From: SKHV01 sp963678565
GTDB taxonomy: Bacteria; Bacteroidota; Bacteroidia; Bacteroidales; Prolixibacteraceae
DNA: 64,000 bases
Assembly (NCBI GenBank): GCA_963678565.1
Contig: OY782875.1
Location: 930,001 to 994,000 of the forward strand
Direction: 5' to 3'
In this document: piece by piece, positions 1 to 10,400 of the stretch
Layout: each line of letters begins with the position of its first letter
How positions within the stretch are numbered: position 1 is the stretch's first letter
Made by a program: the position numbers and the translations under genes
The notes under the pieces: generated by a model
What the model was told of the DNA's origin: nothing
The model's database searches: none
What the model saw: the letters and a program-made list of their open reading frames with translations, nothing else

Positions 1-3000
1 ATTGAATTCGCAACAGATATTAACAGTGTAATGTATGCTTACATCGATCGTAAGAAAAAATTGCCTGTTACAACTTTGTTACGTGCCTTAGGTTACGAAA
101 GTGATAAGGATATTCTAGAAATCTTCGGTTTAGCAGACGAAGTAAAAGTTTCAAAAACTGCTTTAAAGAAATTAGTTGGTAGAAAATTAGCAGCTCGTGT
201 TTTAAAATCATGGGTAGAAGATTTCGTTGACGAGGATACAGGGGAAGTAGTTTCTATCGAGCGTAATGAAGTGATTATAGATCGTGAAACCACCATTGAG
301 CAAGATCATATCGAAATGATTCTTGATTCTGGTGCTAAAACGATTTTATTGCACAAAGACGATACTAATCTTCAGGATTATGCGATCATCTACAATACAC
401 TTCAGAAAGACCCATGTAACTCTGAAAAAGAAGCAGTACTTCATATCTACAGACAATTACGTAATTCTGAACCGCCAGATGAATCTACAGCTCGCGAAGT
501 AATGGATAATCTTTTCTTCTCAGAAAAGCGTTATGATTTAGGAAACGTTGGGCGTTATAGAATAAATAAAAAATTGAATCTTGATATTGATATCGATACC
601 CGAGTTTTAACGAACCAGGATATGATTGAAATCATCAAGTACTTAATCCAATTGGTAAATTCAAAAACCGATGTGGATGATATTGATCACTTGTCAAACC
701 GTCGTGTACGTACTGTTGGAGAGCAGATGTATAACCAATTTGGTGTAGGTTTGGCTCGTATGTCGCGTACCATTCGTGAGCGTATGAATGTTCGAGATAA
801 CGAAGTATTTACTCCAATCGACTTGATTAATTCTAAGACTTTGTCTTCGGTAATCAACTCTTTCTTTGGAACAAATGCTTTGTCTCAATTCATGGATCAA
901 ACCAATCCATTGGCCGAAATGACACACAAACGTCGTATGTCGGCATTAGGACCTGGTGGTTTATCTCGTGAACGTGCAGGTTTCGAGGTTCGTGACGTTC
1001 ACTTTACGCATTATGGTCGTTTATGTCCGATTGAAACACCTGAGGGGCCAAATATTGGTTTGATTTCTTCTTTATGTGTGTTTGCAAAGGTTACCGACCT
1101 AGGATTTATTTCAACTCCTTACCGTAAAGTAAAAGATAGTAAAGTAGATTTAACCGACGAAGGGGTAATCTATTTAACTGCTGAGGAAGAAGAAGGTCAA
1201 GTTATTGCACAAGCAAATGCAGTAATCGATTCTGAAGGTAACTTTGTAAACGACCGTGTTAAATCTCGTTTAGAGGGTGATTATCCGGTTGTTGAACCAT
1301 CAGAAATTCACTTGATGGACGTTGGACCAAACCAAATTGCTTCGATTGCAGCATCATTAATTACTTTCTTAGAGCACGATGATGCGAACCGTGCATTGAT
1401 GGGATCTAACATGATGCGTCAGGCAGTTCCATTAATCAAGCCTGAAGCACCAATTGTTGGTACAGGCTTAGAAGGTCGTGTGGTGGAAGATTCACGAGTT
1501 CATGTTACTGCTGAAGGATATGGAACTGTTGAAGCTGTCGATGCCAACGAAATTGTAATTAACTATGATAAAACAGATGATGAGCGATTTGTAAGTTTCG
1601 ACTCAGAAGCTGTAACCTATAGATTAACAAAATACGAAAAAACCAACCAAGGTACCAGTGTTACCATTCGTCCGATTGTTCGTAAGGGGCAACGTGTTGA
1701 ACCACGTCAGATCTTAACCGAAGGATATGCGACAGAGCAAGGTGAATTGGCATTAGGACGTAACTTGAAAGTTGCATTCATGCCTTGGCAAGGTTATAAC
1801 TACGAGGATGCGATCGTAATCTCTGAAAGAATTGTTCGCGAAGACATCTTTACTTCTGTACATATCGATGAATATTCATTGGAAGTACGTGAAACAAAAC
1901 GTGGATTAGAAGAATTTACTTCTGATATTCCTAATGTTAGTGAAGAAGCTACTCGTAATTTAGATGAAAATGGTTTAATCCGAATTGGTGCGAATGTTAA
2001 ACCTGGTGATATTTTAATAGGTAAAATTACTCCTAAAGGAGAATCAGATCCTTCACCAGAAGAAAAACTATTACGTGCCATTTTTGGAGACAAAGCAGGT
2101 GATGTAAAAGATGCTTCATTGAAAGCTTCACCATCGTTAAATGGTGTTGTTATCAATAAAAAACTTTTCTCACGTGTATTAAAGGATAAAAAACGTAATT
2201 CTTCCAAACCTCAATTAGAGCAAATCGATGAAGCTTTCGACAGAAAGATCACCGTTCTTCGTTCTGATGTAGAGGAAAGGTTATTCCAATTGGTAAACGG
2301 TAAAACATCTCAAGGAGTTGGTGATTATTACGGTGGTGAAGTTATTTCGAAAGGAGTAAAATTCACACTGAAACAAATTCAAGAGATCGATTTTATGGGT
2401 GTAAATCCAAATGGATGGACAACCGATCAGCATAAAAACGAAATGATAGCAAAGCTTATCAATAATTATGTGATGAAACATAAGGAATTTGAAGCAGTTG
2501 CGCGTCGTGAACGTTATAATGTTACTATTGGTGATGAACTTCCAGCCGGTATTATCCAATTAGCAAAAATTTATATTGCTAAAAAGCGTAAGCTTCAAAT
2601 TGGTGATAAAATGGCAGGTCGGCACGGAAACAAAGGTATTGTATCTCGCGTGGTTCGCGACGAAGATATGCCTTTCCTTGATGATGGAACACCAGTAGAT
2701 ATCGTATTGAATCCATTAGGTGTACCTTCTCGTATGAACCTTGGACAGATTTACGAAACTGTACTTGGATGGGCAGGAAAAGAATTGGGTGTTAAATTTG
2801 CCACTCCAATTTTCGATGGTGCATCGCTTGAACAAATCACTGAATATACTGATAAAGCCGGCGTACCTGCATTTGGTAGAACCTACCTAAATGATGGTGA
2901 ATCTGGTGAGAAGTTTTATCAACCTGCGACCGTAGGAATCATCTATATGTTGAAACTTGGTCACATGGTAGAAGATAAAATGCATGCTCGTTCTATTGGA

Positions 3001-3276
3001 CCTTACTCGTTAATTACTCAGCAACCTCTTGGTGGTAAAGCACAATTTGGTGGTCAGCGTTTTGGTGAGATGGAGGTTTGGGCTCTTGAAGCATTTGGTG
3101 CCGCACATATTCTACAAGAAATTTTGACTGTTAAGTCGGATGACGTAATTGGTAGAGCAAAAGCTTACGAAGCGATTGTAAAAGGCGACCCAATGCCACA
3201 GGCTGGTATACCGGAATCTCTGAATGTATTATTACATGAACTTCGCGGATTAGGATTAAGCGTAAGCTTAGACTAG
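1..3276 (+). CDS. rpoB: DNA-directed RNA polymerase subunit beta (5' partial)
   Basis: Beta subunit of RNA polymerase, forming the catalytic cleft together with RpoC. The frame is open from base 1, and the ATG at 31 is an internal Met, so the true start lies upstream of the window. About 1091 codons are visible; roughly 180 N-terminal residues are missing, judging from usual Bacteroidota lengths near 1270. The rifampicin pocket is recognisable around 885-1060: SQFMDQ, THKRRMSALGPGG and PIETPEGPNIGLI. The residues equivalent to E. coli D516, H526 and S531 are wild type, so a rifampicin-sensitive allele is expected. The C-terminal segment with KMAGRHGNKG (about 2607-2640) and GGKAQFGGQRFGEMEVWAL is intact. 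rpoC follows after 63 bp and is surely cotranscribed. Confidence 0.98.
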   Translation: MEFATDINSVMYAYIDRKKKLPVTTLLRALGYESDKDILEIFGLADEVKVSKTALKKLVGRKLAARVLKSWVEDFVDEDTGEVVSIERNEVIIDRETTIEQDHIEMILDSGAKTILLHKDDTNLQDYAIIYNTLQKDPCNSEKEAVLHIYRQLRNSEPPDESTAREVMDNLFFSEKRYDLGNVGRYRINKKLNLDIDIDTRVLTNQDMIEIIKYLIQLVNSKTDVDDIDHLSNRRVRTVGEQMYNQFGVGLARMSRTIRERMNVRDNEVFTPIDLINSKTLSSVINSFFGTNALSQFMDQTNPLAEMTHKRRMSALGPGGLSRERAGFEVRDVHFTHYGRLCPIETPEGPNIGLISSLCVFAKVTDLGFISTPYRKVKDSKVDLTDEGVIYLTAEEEEGQVIAQANAVIDSEGNFVNDRVKSRLEGDYPVVEPSEIHLMDVGPNQIASIAASLITFLEHDDANRALMGSNMMRQAVPLIKPEAPIVGTGLEGRVVEDSRVHVTAEGYGTVEAVDANEIVINYDKTDDERFVSFDSEAVTYRLTKYEKTNQGTSVTIRPIVRKGQRVEPRQILTEGYATEQGELALGRNLKVAFMPWQGYNYEDAIVISERIVREDIFTSVHIDEYSLEVRETKRGLEEFTSDIPNVSEEATRNLDENGLIRIGANVKPGDILIGKITPKGESDPSPEEKLLRAIFGDKAGDVKDASLKASPSLNGVVINKKLFSRVLKDKKRNSSKPQLEQIDEAFDRKITVLRSDVEERLFQLVNGKTSQGVGDYYGGEVISKGVKFTLKQIQEIDFMGVNPNGWTTDQHKNEMIAKLINNYVMKHKEFEAVARRERYNVTIGDELPAGIIQLAKIYIAKKRKLQIGDKMAGRHGNKGIVSRVVRDEDMPFLDDGTPVDIVLNPLGVPSRMNLGQIYETVLGWAGKELGVKFATPIFDGASLEQITEYTDKAGVPAFGRTYLNDGESGEKFYQPATVGIIYMLKLGHMVEDKMHARSIGPYSLITQQPLGGKAQFGGQRFGEMEVWALEAFGAAHILQEILTVKSDDVIGRAKAYEAIVKGDPMPQAGIPESLNVLLHELRGLGLSVSLD

Positions 3277-3339
3277 ACGAAGCAGTATATTTCGGAGAGT
3301 ATATTTATATTTTTATTAATATCTAATAAATAGCATATA

Positions 3340-6300
3340 ATGGCTTTTAGAAGAGAAAATAAGGTAAAGAGTAACTTTAGCAAAATCTCTATCAGCTTGG
3401 CTTCACCTGAGGAGATCTTAGAACGTTCACACGGAGAAGTTTTAAAGCCTGAAACAATTAACTACAGAACTTACAAACCAGAGCGTGACGGTCTGTTTTG
3501 CGAGCGTATTTTCGGCCCTGTAAAAGATTACGAGTGCCACTGTGGAAAATACAAACGCATCCGTTATCGTGGGATTGTTTGTGATCGTTGTGGTGTTGAA
3601 GTTACTGAGAAAAAAGTACGTCGTGAGCGTATGGGACACATCTCATTGGTGGTTCCTGTTGCGCACATTTGGTACTTTAAATCGTTACCAAACAAAATTG
3701 GTTACCTACTAGGTTTACCAACTAAAAAGCTTGATTCAATTATTTATTACGAACGTTATGTCGTAATTAATCCTGGTATTAAAGCAAACGATGGAGTTAA
3801 GTATCTCGACTTCTTAACAGAAGAAGAGTATTTAGATATTATGGATGCACTACCAAAAGAAAATCACCTTTTGGAAGACGACGATCCTGATAAGTTTATG
3901 GCAGGTATGGGGGCTGAGGCACTATACGGTTTGTTAGAGCGTATAGATTTAGACGATCTTTCTTACACACTTCGCCATAAAGCAAACACCGAAACTTCTC
4001 AACAACGTAAAAACGAAGCTTTAAAACGTTTGCAAGTTGTTGAAGCATTCCGTGGAAGCAAGCAATTGAATCGTCCTGAATGGATGATTGTAAAAGTCGT
4101 TCCGGTAATTCCACCTGATCTACGTCCACTTGTCCCATTAGATGGTGGTCGTTTTGCAACGTCTGATTTAAATGATCTTTATCGTCGTGTGATCATTCGT
4201 AACAATCGTTTGAAACGATTAATCGAAATCAAAGCTCCAGAAGTAATTTTACGTAACGAAAAACGTATGTTGCAGGAGTCTGTTGATTCATTATTTGATA
4301 ACTCTCGTAAGTCTAACGCGGTTAAAACAGAAAATAACCGAGCATTAAAATCTCTTTCCGATTCGTTGAAAGGGAAGCAAGGTCGTTTCCGTCAAAACTT
4401 GTTAGGTAAGCGTGTTGACTACTCAGCTCGTTCGGTAATTGTAGTTGGACCAAACTTAGAATTACACGAATGTGGTATTCCAAAAGGAATGGCAGCTGAG
4501 TTATATAAGCCTTTTATTATTCGTAAGTTGATTGAACGCGGTATTGTGAAAACTGTAAAATCAGCTAAGAAGATTGTTGACAGAAAAGATCCTGTAGTTT
4601 GGGATATTCTTGAAAACGTAATGAAAGGGCACCCTGTAATGCTAAACCGTGCGCCTACTCTGCACCGTTTATCTATTCAGGCATTCCAACCAAAATTGAT
4701 TGAAGGAAAAGCGATTCGTTTGCACCCATTAGCATGTACTGGTTTCAACGCCGACTTCGATGGTGACCAAATGGCGGTTCACTTACCTTTGAGTCATGCG
4801 GCAATTTTGGAAGCTCAATTATTGATGTTGGCTTCGCATAACTTATTGAACCCATCTAACGGTGCTCCTATTACTGTTCCTTCTCAGGATATGGTACTTG
4901 GTTTGTATTATATGACCAAAGCAAAAAAAGGTGCTCGTGGAGAAGGTTTAAACTTTTATTCTGCTGAAGAAGCTCGAATTGCATACAACGAAGGTGCTGT
5001 TGAATTACATGCGATCGTAAAATGTAAAGTCGACGATATTGATAAAGAAGGCAATAAAATATTCCACACCGTTGAAACAACCATTGGTCGTATTTTATTC
5101 AATGAGTATGTTCCAGAAGCAGCTGGATATATCGATCAGATTTTAACGAAGAAAGCCTTACGCGATATTATCTCTTTCATTTTAAAGAGAACCAATAACT
5201 CGATAACTGCTAAGTTCCTTGATAATATCAAGAATCTAGGTTATAAAATGGCTTATCGTGGTGGATTGTCGTTTAACTTACATGATGTAATTATTCCGGA
5301 AGAAAAAGCCGAATTGGTTCAAGAAGGTTACGATGAAGTTGAAGAAGTGATGACCAACTACAACATGGGATTCATTACGAACAATGAGCGTTACAATCAG
5401 GTAATTGATACTTGGACACACGTGAATGCTAAATTGACTCAAGTTGTGATGAAAACTTTGAGTACCGATCGTCAGGGTTTCAACCCAATTTATATGATGT
5501 TGGACTCAGGTGCTCGTGGATCGAAAGAACAGATTCGTCAGTTATGTGGAATGCGTGGTTTGATGGCTAAGCCTCAAAAATCTGGTGCAACAACAGCTCA
5601 GATTATTGAAAACCCAATTCTTTCGAACTTTAAAGAAGGACTTTCGGTATTGGAGTACTTTATTTCTACTCACGGTGCTCGTAAAGGTCTTGCGGATACG
5701 GCATTGAAAACTGCCGATGCTGGTTACTTAACCCGTCGTTTGGTTGACGTTGCTCAGGATGTTATTATCCAAGAGGAAGACTGTGGAACTTTACGTGGTT
5801 TGATTGCAACATCAATCAAGAAAAACGAGGAAGAAGTTGCTTCATTATATGAACGTATTTTAGGTAGAACAACTGTTCACGATATTTATAATCCATTAAC
5901 AGGTGAATTAATCGTTCGTTCAGGTGAAACCATTACTGAAGAAATTGGTCAAGCACTTGAAGAGTCTCCAATTGAACGTGTTGAAATTCGTTCGGTATTG
6001 ACTTGTGAGTCAGATCATGGTGTTTGTGGTAAATGTTACGGACGTAACCTTGCAACCGGAAAAATGGTTCAAAAAGGTGAGTCAGTAGGTGTTATTGCAG
6101 CACAGTCGATTGGTGAGCCGGGTACGCAGTTAACACTTCGTACTTTCCACGTTGGGGGTATTGCAGGTAACATTTCTTCTGAATCAACTATCGTTTCAAA
6201 ATACGATGGTGTGGTTAAGATTGAAGAATTACGTTCAGTTGAGCGTACTGCTGATGATGGTAGCGTAACCGATATCGTAGTAAGTCGTTTGGCTGAAGTA

Positions 6301-7617
6301 AAAATCATTGATAAAAATACTGGAATTGTGGTATCAAACCACAACTTACAATATGGTTCAAAATTATTTATTAAAGATGGCCAGGATATTAAGAAAGGCG
6401 ATGTAATAACTGAATGGGATCCATACAACGGTGTTATTATCACTGAATTTAACGGTATTGTACAATTCGATAATATGATCGATGGGGTAACTTATCGTGA
6501 AGAATCGGATGAGCAAACCGGATATAAAGAAAAAGTAATTACTGAAACAAGAGATAAAACGAAGAACCCATCGTTGAAACTATTAAGTGAAAATGGTGAA
6601 TTAATTCGTTCTTATAACTTACCTGTAGGTGGTCACATGTCTGTTGGCGATGGCGATAAAGTTGCGATTGGTCAAATTCTTGTGAAAATTCCACGTGCAT
6701 CTGGTAAGGCTGGTGATATTACCGGTGGTCTTCCTCGTGTAACTGAGTTGTTCGAGGCTCGTAATCCATCTAACCCTGCTGTTGTATCAGCAATCGATGG
6801 TGAAATTTCACTTGGTAAAATTAAGCGTGGTAACCGCGAAATTATTGTAACCTCACGATTGGGGGATGTTATGAAATATTTGGTACCACTTTCTCGTCAG
6901 ATTCTTGTTCAGGAAAATGATTATATCAGAGCAGGTACTCCATTATCAGATGGTGCTACAACTCCGGGTGATATCTTGAATATTAAAGGTCCTACCGCTG
7001 TTCAGGAATACATTGTGAACGAAGTTCAGGATGTATACCGTATGCAGGGTGTGAAAATTAATGATAAGCACTTCGAAGTTATTGTACGCCAAATGATGCG
7101 TAAAGTTGAAATTCTTGATCCGGGAGATACTCGATTCCTTGAAAAGCAAATTGCTGACAAGATCGATTTCAATCAAGAAAATGATTGGATTTACGATAAA
7201 AAAGTTGTTACCGATCATGGAGATAGCGAAACTCTACGTGAGGGTATGATTGTAACAGCTCGTCGCTTACGTGATGAAAACTCACAACTTAGAAGAAAAG
7301 ACTTGAAAACTGTTGAATCGCGTGATGCAATTCCAGCAACATCAAGCCAAATTCTTCAAGGTATTACCAGAGCATCTCTTCAAACTAAGAGTTGGATGTC
7401 TGCGGCATCGTTTCAGGAAACTACAAAAGTTCTTAACGAAGCAGCAATTAATGGTAAAATTGACGGGTTGAATGGATTGAAGGAAAATGTTATTTGTGGG
7501 CACTTAATTCCTGCAGGAACAGGTTCAAAACAATTCAAAAACTTAGTGGTAGGCTCAAAGGAAGAATACGATCACTTAGTTGATAATCGTTCAATGGATT
7601 ACGATAGTTTAGACTAA
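3340..7617 (+). CDS. rpoC: DNA-directed RNA polymerase subunit beta'
   Basis: Beta-prime subunit of RNA polymerase, 1425 aa, full length for the Bacteroidota form. The N-terminal zinc-binding cysteines are C66, C68, C81 and C84 (CHCGKYKRI...CDRCG). The Mg-binding active-site motif NADFDGDQ lies at residues 470-477, with the three catalytic aspartates at 472, 474 and 476. The second zinc site is C815, C889, C896 and C899. The bridge helix/trigger loop region is recognisable through SVGVIAAQSIGEPGTQLTLR (about nt 6080-6140). It starts 63 bp after rpoB and ends one base before the DUF3467 start codon, so all three form one transcript. Confidence 0.99.
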   Translation: MAFRRENKVKSNFSKISISLASPEEILERSHGEVLKPETINYRTYKPERDGLFCERIFGPVKDYECHCGKYKRIRYRGIVCDRCGVEVTEKKVRRERMGHISLVVPVAHIWYFKSLPNKIGYLLGLPTKKLDSIIYYERYVVINPGIKANDGVKYLDFLTEEEYLDIMDALPKENHLLEDDDPDKFMAGMGAEALYGLLERIDLDDLSYTLRHKANTETSQQRKNEALKRLQVVEAFRGSKQLNRPEWMIVKVVPVIPPDLRPLVPLDGGRFATSDLNDLYRRVIIRNNRLKRLIEIKAPEVILRNEKRMLQESVDSLFDNSRKSNAVKTENNRALKSLSDSLKGKQGRFRQNLLGKRVDYSARSVIVVGPNLELHECGIPKGMAAELYKPFIIRKLIERGIVKTVKSAKKIVDRKDPVVWDILENVMKGHPVMLNRAPTLHRLSIQAFQPKLIEGKAIRLHPLACTGFNADFDGDQMAVHLPLSHAAILEAQLLMLASHNLLNPSNGAPITVPSQDMVLGLYYMTKAKKGARGEGLNFYSAEEARIAYNEGAVELHAIVKCKVDDIDKEGNKIFHTVETTIGRILFNEYVPEAAGYIDQILTKKALRDIISFILKRTNNSITAKFLDNIKNLGYKMAYRGGLSFNLHDVIIPEEKAELVQEGYDEVEEVMTNYNMGFITNNERYNQVIDTWTHVNAKLTQVVMKTLSTDRQGFNPIYMMLDSGARGSKEQIRQLCGMRGLMAKPQKSGATTAQIIENPILSNFKEGLSVLEYFISTHGARKGLADTALKTADAGYLTRRLVDVAQDVIIQEEDCGTLRGLIATSIKKNEEEVASLYERILGRTTVHDIYNPLTGELIVRSGETITEEIGQALEESPIERVEIRSVLTCESDHGVCGKCYGRNLATGKMVQKGESVGVIAAQSIGEPGTQLTLRTFHVGGIAGNISSESTIVSKYDGVVKIEELRSVERTADDGSVTDIVVSRLAEVKIIDKNTGIVVSNHNLQYGSKLFIKDGQDIKKGDVITEWDPYNGVIITEFNGIVQFDNMIDGVTYREESDEQTGYKEKVITETRDKTKNPSLKLLSENGELIRSYNLPVGGHMSVGDGDKVAIGQILVKIPRASGKAGDITGGLPRVTELFEARNPSNPAVVSAIDGEISLGKIKRGNREIIVTSRLGDVMKYLVPLSRQILVQENDYIRAGTPLSDGATTPGDILNIKGPTAVQEYIVNEVQDVYRMQGVKINDKHFEVIVRQMMRKVEILDPGDTRFLEKQIADKIDFNQENDWIYDKKVVTDHGDSETLREGMIVTARRLRDENSQLRRKDLKTVESRDAIPATSSQILQGITRASLQTKSWMSAASFQETTKVLNEAAINGKIDGLNGLKENVICGHLIPAGTGSKQFKNLVVGSKEEYDHLVDNRSMDYDSLD

Positions 7618-7618
7618 T

Positions 7619-7948
7619 ATGGAAGATAAGAAAAAGCATAATCCAAATCAACTCAATATTGAGTTAAAAGAAGATGTAGCGCAAGGAACCTATTCTAACC
7701 TTGCCATAATTACTCATTCTACTTCAGAATTTGTTGTTGATTTTGTTAGGGTAATGCCAGGAGTTCCTAAAGCAAATGTTAAATCAAGAATAGTTTTAAC
7801 ACCGGAGCATGCAAAACGACTAATGTTGGCTTTACAAGACAATATTAAAAAGTTTGAAGCTCAACATGGAGCAATCAATCTTCCACAAGGTCCTCAGGGA
7901 AATATGCCGCCGATGAATTTTGGTGGAGGAAATATTCCTCAAGCTTAA
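7619..7948 (+). CDS. DUF3467 family protein
   Basis: Small conserved protein of 109 aa, assigned to DUF3467 from its pattern: an N-terminal beta-rich segment (LNIELKEDVAQGTYSNLAII), then FVVDFVRVMPGVPKANVKSR and TPEHAKRLMLALQDNI. The C-terminus is Gly/Pro/Asn rich. The biochemical role is unknown. The start codon begins one base after the rpoC stop, so it is translationally coupled with the polymerase genes; this rpoBC-DUF3467 arrangement is known to me from other Bacteroidota. It is followed by a strong terminator, so it is the last gene of the polymerase operon. Function in transcription is only inferred from position. Confidence 0.88.
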   Translation: MEDKKKHNPNQLNIELKEDVAQGTYSNLAIITHSTSEFVVDFVRVMPGVPKANVKSRIVLTPEHAKRLMLALQDNIKKFEAQHGAINLPQGPQGNMPPMNFGGGNIPQA

Positions 7949-7968
7949 AAAAGAATAATTCATATATA

Positions 7969-8001
7969 AAAAAGGCCGATCAAATTTTGATCGGCCTTTT
8001 T
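7969..8001 (+). terminator. Intrinsic terminator of rpoB-rpoC-DUF3467
   Basis: A perfect long hairpin with arms AAAAAGGCCGATCAAA and TTTGATCGGCCTTTTT, an almost loopless centre, and a T5 tract at its 3' side. It ends the polymerase operon. The A/T flanks make it potentially bidirectional. Confidence 0.93.
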
Positions 8002-8084
8002 GTTTCTAATAATCTATGTTTTTTGCAATTGAGAGTTGCGATTTATTTATATTAGAAATAAGTTTAGCATAAAATATTGAAACT

Positions 8085-8396
8085 ATGAGTGTATTGTTAG
8101 AATTTGCAATGTTTCCAACCGATAAAGGCGAAAGTGTTAGCCCTTATGTAAGCAAGGTTGTCAAGTATATTTCCGAAGCAGCCCTAAGCTACCAATTAAC
8201 CCCAATGGGGACAATTGCTGAATTTGAAACATTTGAAGGTGCAACAGAATTGCTTAATAAATGTTATGCGGTTTTAGAACCCGATTGTAACCGAGTTTAT
8301 TGTTCTGCAAAATTTGATGTTAGGAAAGGCTCTACCGGAAAAATGGAATCAAAAATAAAATCGATTGAGCAAAAAATTGGAACTGTAAACAAGTAA
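8085..8396 (+). CDS. MTH1187 family thiamine-binding protein (DUF77)
   Basis: 103-aa protein of the MTH1187/YkoF-like family (DUF77). The fold is ferredoxin-like, and family members bind thiamine or related pyrimidines in the cytoplasm. Visible signatures are MSVLLEFAMFPTDKG at the N-terminus, SVSPYVSKVVKYI, the central YQLTPMGTIAEFE stretch and a final KIKSIEQKIG helix. The length is typical of the single-domain form. The gene starts after the rpoBC terminator and ends 10 bp before the SSS symporter gene, so the two are probably cotranscribed. This suggests that the transporter may handle thiamine or a precursor, which is inference only. Confidence 0.85.
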   Translation: MSVLLEFAMFPTDKGESVSPYVSKVVKYISEAALSYQLTPMGTIAEFETFEGATELLNKCYAVLEPDCNRVYCSAKFDVRKGSTGKMESKIKSIEQKIGTVNK

Positions 8397-8406
8397 ATCT
8401 GCATAA

Positions 8407-10218
8407 ATGATATTGTCAACATTCGACTGGTCCATAATAATTATATATTTTATTATTAGTATTTCAATTGGAATATATTTCTCGAAAAGAGCAGGAAAAA
8501 ATACTGATAGCTTTTTTCTTGGAGGTCGAAACCTTCCGTGGTACGTTGCCGGAACTTCGATGGTGGCTACCACTTTTGCGGCCGATACTCCTTTGGCCGT
8601 TACCGAATTAGTTGCTCAAAATGGAATAGCAGGTAATTGGCTTTGGTGGAATATGTTGTTAGGAGGAATGTTGACCGTTTTCTTTTTTGCCCGTTTATGG
8701 CGTCGTGCCGGAATTTTAACCGATGCAGAGTTTGTTTCGATTCGTTATAGCGGAAGAGCAGCGAATTTTTTGAGAGGTTTTCGTGCGATATACATCGGTG
8801 TAATTATGAATACCATTGTGATTGCATGGGTAAATCTAGCAATGGTAAAGATCTTACAAGTAATTTTTCCCGACTTTACTTTTTTCGGTTTTGAATCGGT
8901 AAATGTGCTCGGAATCACCTTTTCTGCTCATTTGTTACTAATGGCATCGATATTGGTTTTTGTAGCTTTTTATTCTGCCTTGTCCGGATTGCTGGGGGTT
9001 TCTATTACCGATTCGTTTCAATTCATTATGGCCATGACCGGCAGTATTGCGTTAGCCATTGTTGCGGTTCGTCAGGTTGGGGGAATGGAAAACTTACAGA
9101 GCTTACTTGCTGAAAGAAAGCATGTATTTGATTTTCTACCTACGATTCAGAATCATATAACAAGTAGTGATGGGAATTTCTTAAAATTAAGTGTTACTGC
9201 ATTTGTTGCATATTTAGGCGTGCAGTGGTGGTCGAGTTGGTATCCCGGAGCGGAACCTGGCGGTGGAGGATACGTAGCACAACGGATGATGTCGGCAAAA
9301 GATGAGAAGCACTCCTTGTTGGCAACGCTCTGGTTTCAGGTTGCTCATTATGCTTTACGACCTTGGCCATGGATAATTGTTGCATTAGTTGCGTTGGTGA
9401 TTTATCCAACCGAAGCTGATAAAGGTGCTACTTATGTAATGATGATTCGTGATTACATGCCTTCAGGGCTTCTTGGCTTATTAATTGCTGCTTTTTTAGC
9501 GGCTTATATGTCAACCGTGGCTTCGCAAACAGTTTGGGGAACTTCCTATATCATTAACGACTTGGTAAAACCTTTAATTAAGCCTAAAGCTTCAGAGAAG
9601 TATTTAGTTAAAGTTTCTAGAATTACCACCTTTGCCTTAATCGCTTTTTCGGTATTGATGACTACCCAATTTACAAGAATTAGCGATGCTTGGAAATTTG
9701 TTCTCGCAATGAGCGCAGGAATCGGTCTAGTATTAATTCTACGATGGTTTTGGTGGCGAATTAATGCCTGGTCGGAAATTAGCGCCATGGTCGCACCCTA
9801 TGTGATTTTTCCTGTATTGAAGTTTGGATTTGGTTTAGATCCAATAAAGTCTGATTTTGAGTTTTCATTAATTATTATTGTCATCTGGTCGTCTTTTGTT
9901 TGGTTGCTAGTTACCTTTTTAACACAACCCACTGATGAAGCAAAATTGAAGGAATTTTACACAAAAGTTCATCCGGGTGGAATAGGCTGGAAGAAAATTT
10001 CTGTTTTGTTACCAAAAGTTAACGACGACAAAGGATATGCTTACCTATTTTTAAATTGGATTTTAGGAAGTTGTTCCGTACTATTTACATTATTTGGTTT
10101 TGGTAAAATATTGTTACACCAGTATTGGAATGGTGCAATCTTCCTTTTTCTTGCTGTTCTGTGTGGAATTTCTATTGTTTTAGTAATGAATCGACTAGGG
10201 TGGAAGCGCATTAAATAA
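8407..10218 (+). CDS. Sodium:solute symporter family protein (SSS)
   Basis: 603-aa polytopic inner-membrane protein of the sodium:solute symporter (SSS, LeuT-fold) family. The N-terminus shows the family pattern SIGIYFSKRAGKNTDSFFLGG followed by WYVAGTSMVATTFAADTP, where the unwound first helix binds substrate and Na+. Many hydrophobic segments follow (about 13 helices). A large loop reads WYPGAEPGGGGYVAQRMMSA, and SQTVWGTSYIINDL fits the conserved TM8-TM9 region. The substrate cannot be read from sequence. It lies 10 bp after the MTH1187-type gene and close to the oad sodium pump, which would generate the sodium gradient that it uses. Confidence 0.9.
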   Translation: MILSTFDWSIIIIYFIISISIGIYFSKRAGKNTDSFFLGGRNLPWYVAGTSMVATTFAADTPLAVTELVAQNGIAGNWLWWNMLLGGMLTVFFFARLWRRAGILTDAEFVSIRYSGRAANFLRGFRAIYIGVIMNTIVIAWVNLAMVKILQVIFPDFTFFGFESVNVLGITFSAHLLLMASILVFVAFYSALSGLLGVSITDSFQFIMAMTGSIALAIVAVRQVGGMENLQSLLAERKHVFDFLPTIQNHITSSDGNFLKLSVTAFVAYLGVQWWSSWYPGAEPGGGGYVAQRMMSAKDEKHSLLATLWFQVAHYALRPWPWIIVALVALVIYPTEADKGATYVMMIRDYMPSGLLGLLIAAFLAAYMSTVASQTVWGTSYIINDLVKPLIKPKASEKYLVKVSRITTFALIAFSVLMTTQFTRISDAWKFVLAMSAGIGLVLILRWFWWRINAWSEISAMVAPYVIFPVLKFGFGLDPIKSDFEFSLIIIVIWSSFVWLLVTFLTQPTDEAKLKEFYTKVHPGGIGWKKISVLLPKVNDDKGYAYLFLNWILGSCSVLFTLFGFGKILLHQYWNGAIFLFLAVLCGISIVLVMNRLGWKRIK

Positions 10219-10400
10219 GTAATTAACTGCTAATGTTTTAAAATTGCTTGTAATAATTTGCGTTTTCTAAGAATAATCATAATTTAATAGGCCTGTTAAG
10301 CTTGAAATTTGTTAATATCAAAAAATCTAGATATTTCGTTTTGTCTTAGCTTTACAATACTTAACTAACTACATTTCTTTAGAAATCTAAAAATTAAATT

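Noticed and set aside
1800..2207. 135-codon minus-strand frame opposite rpoB
   Set aside because: It lies wholly in the well-supported rpoB and has no recognisable protein character.
6069..6443. 124-codon minus-strand frame opposite rpoC
   Set aside because: It is a shadow of rpoC around the conserved AAQSIGEPGTQ region.
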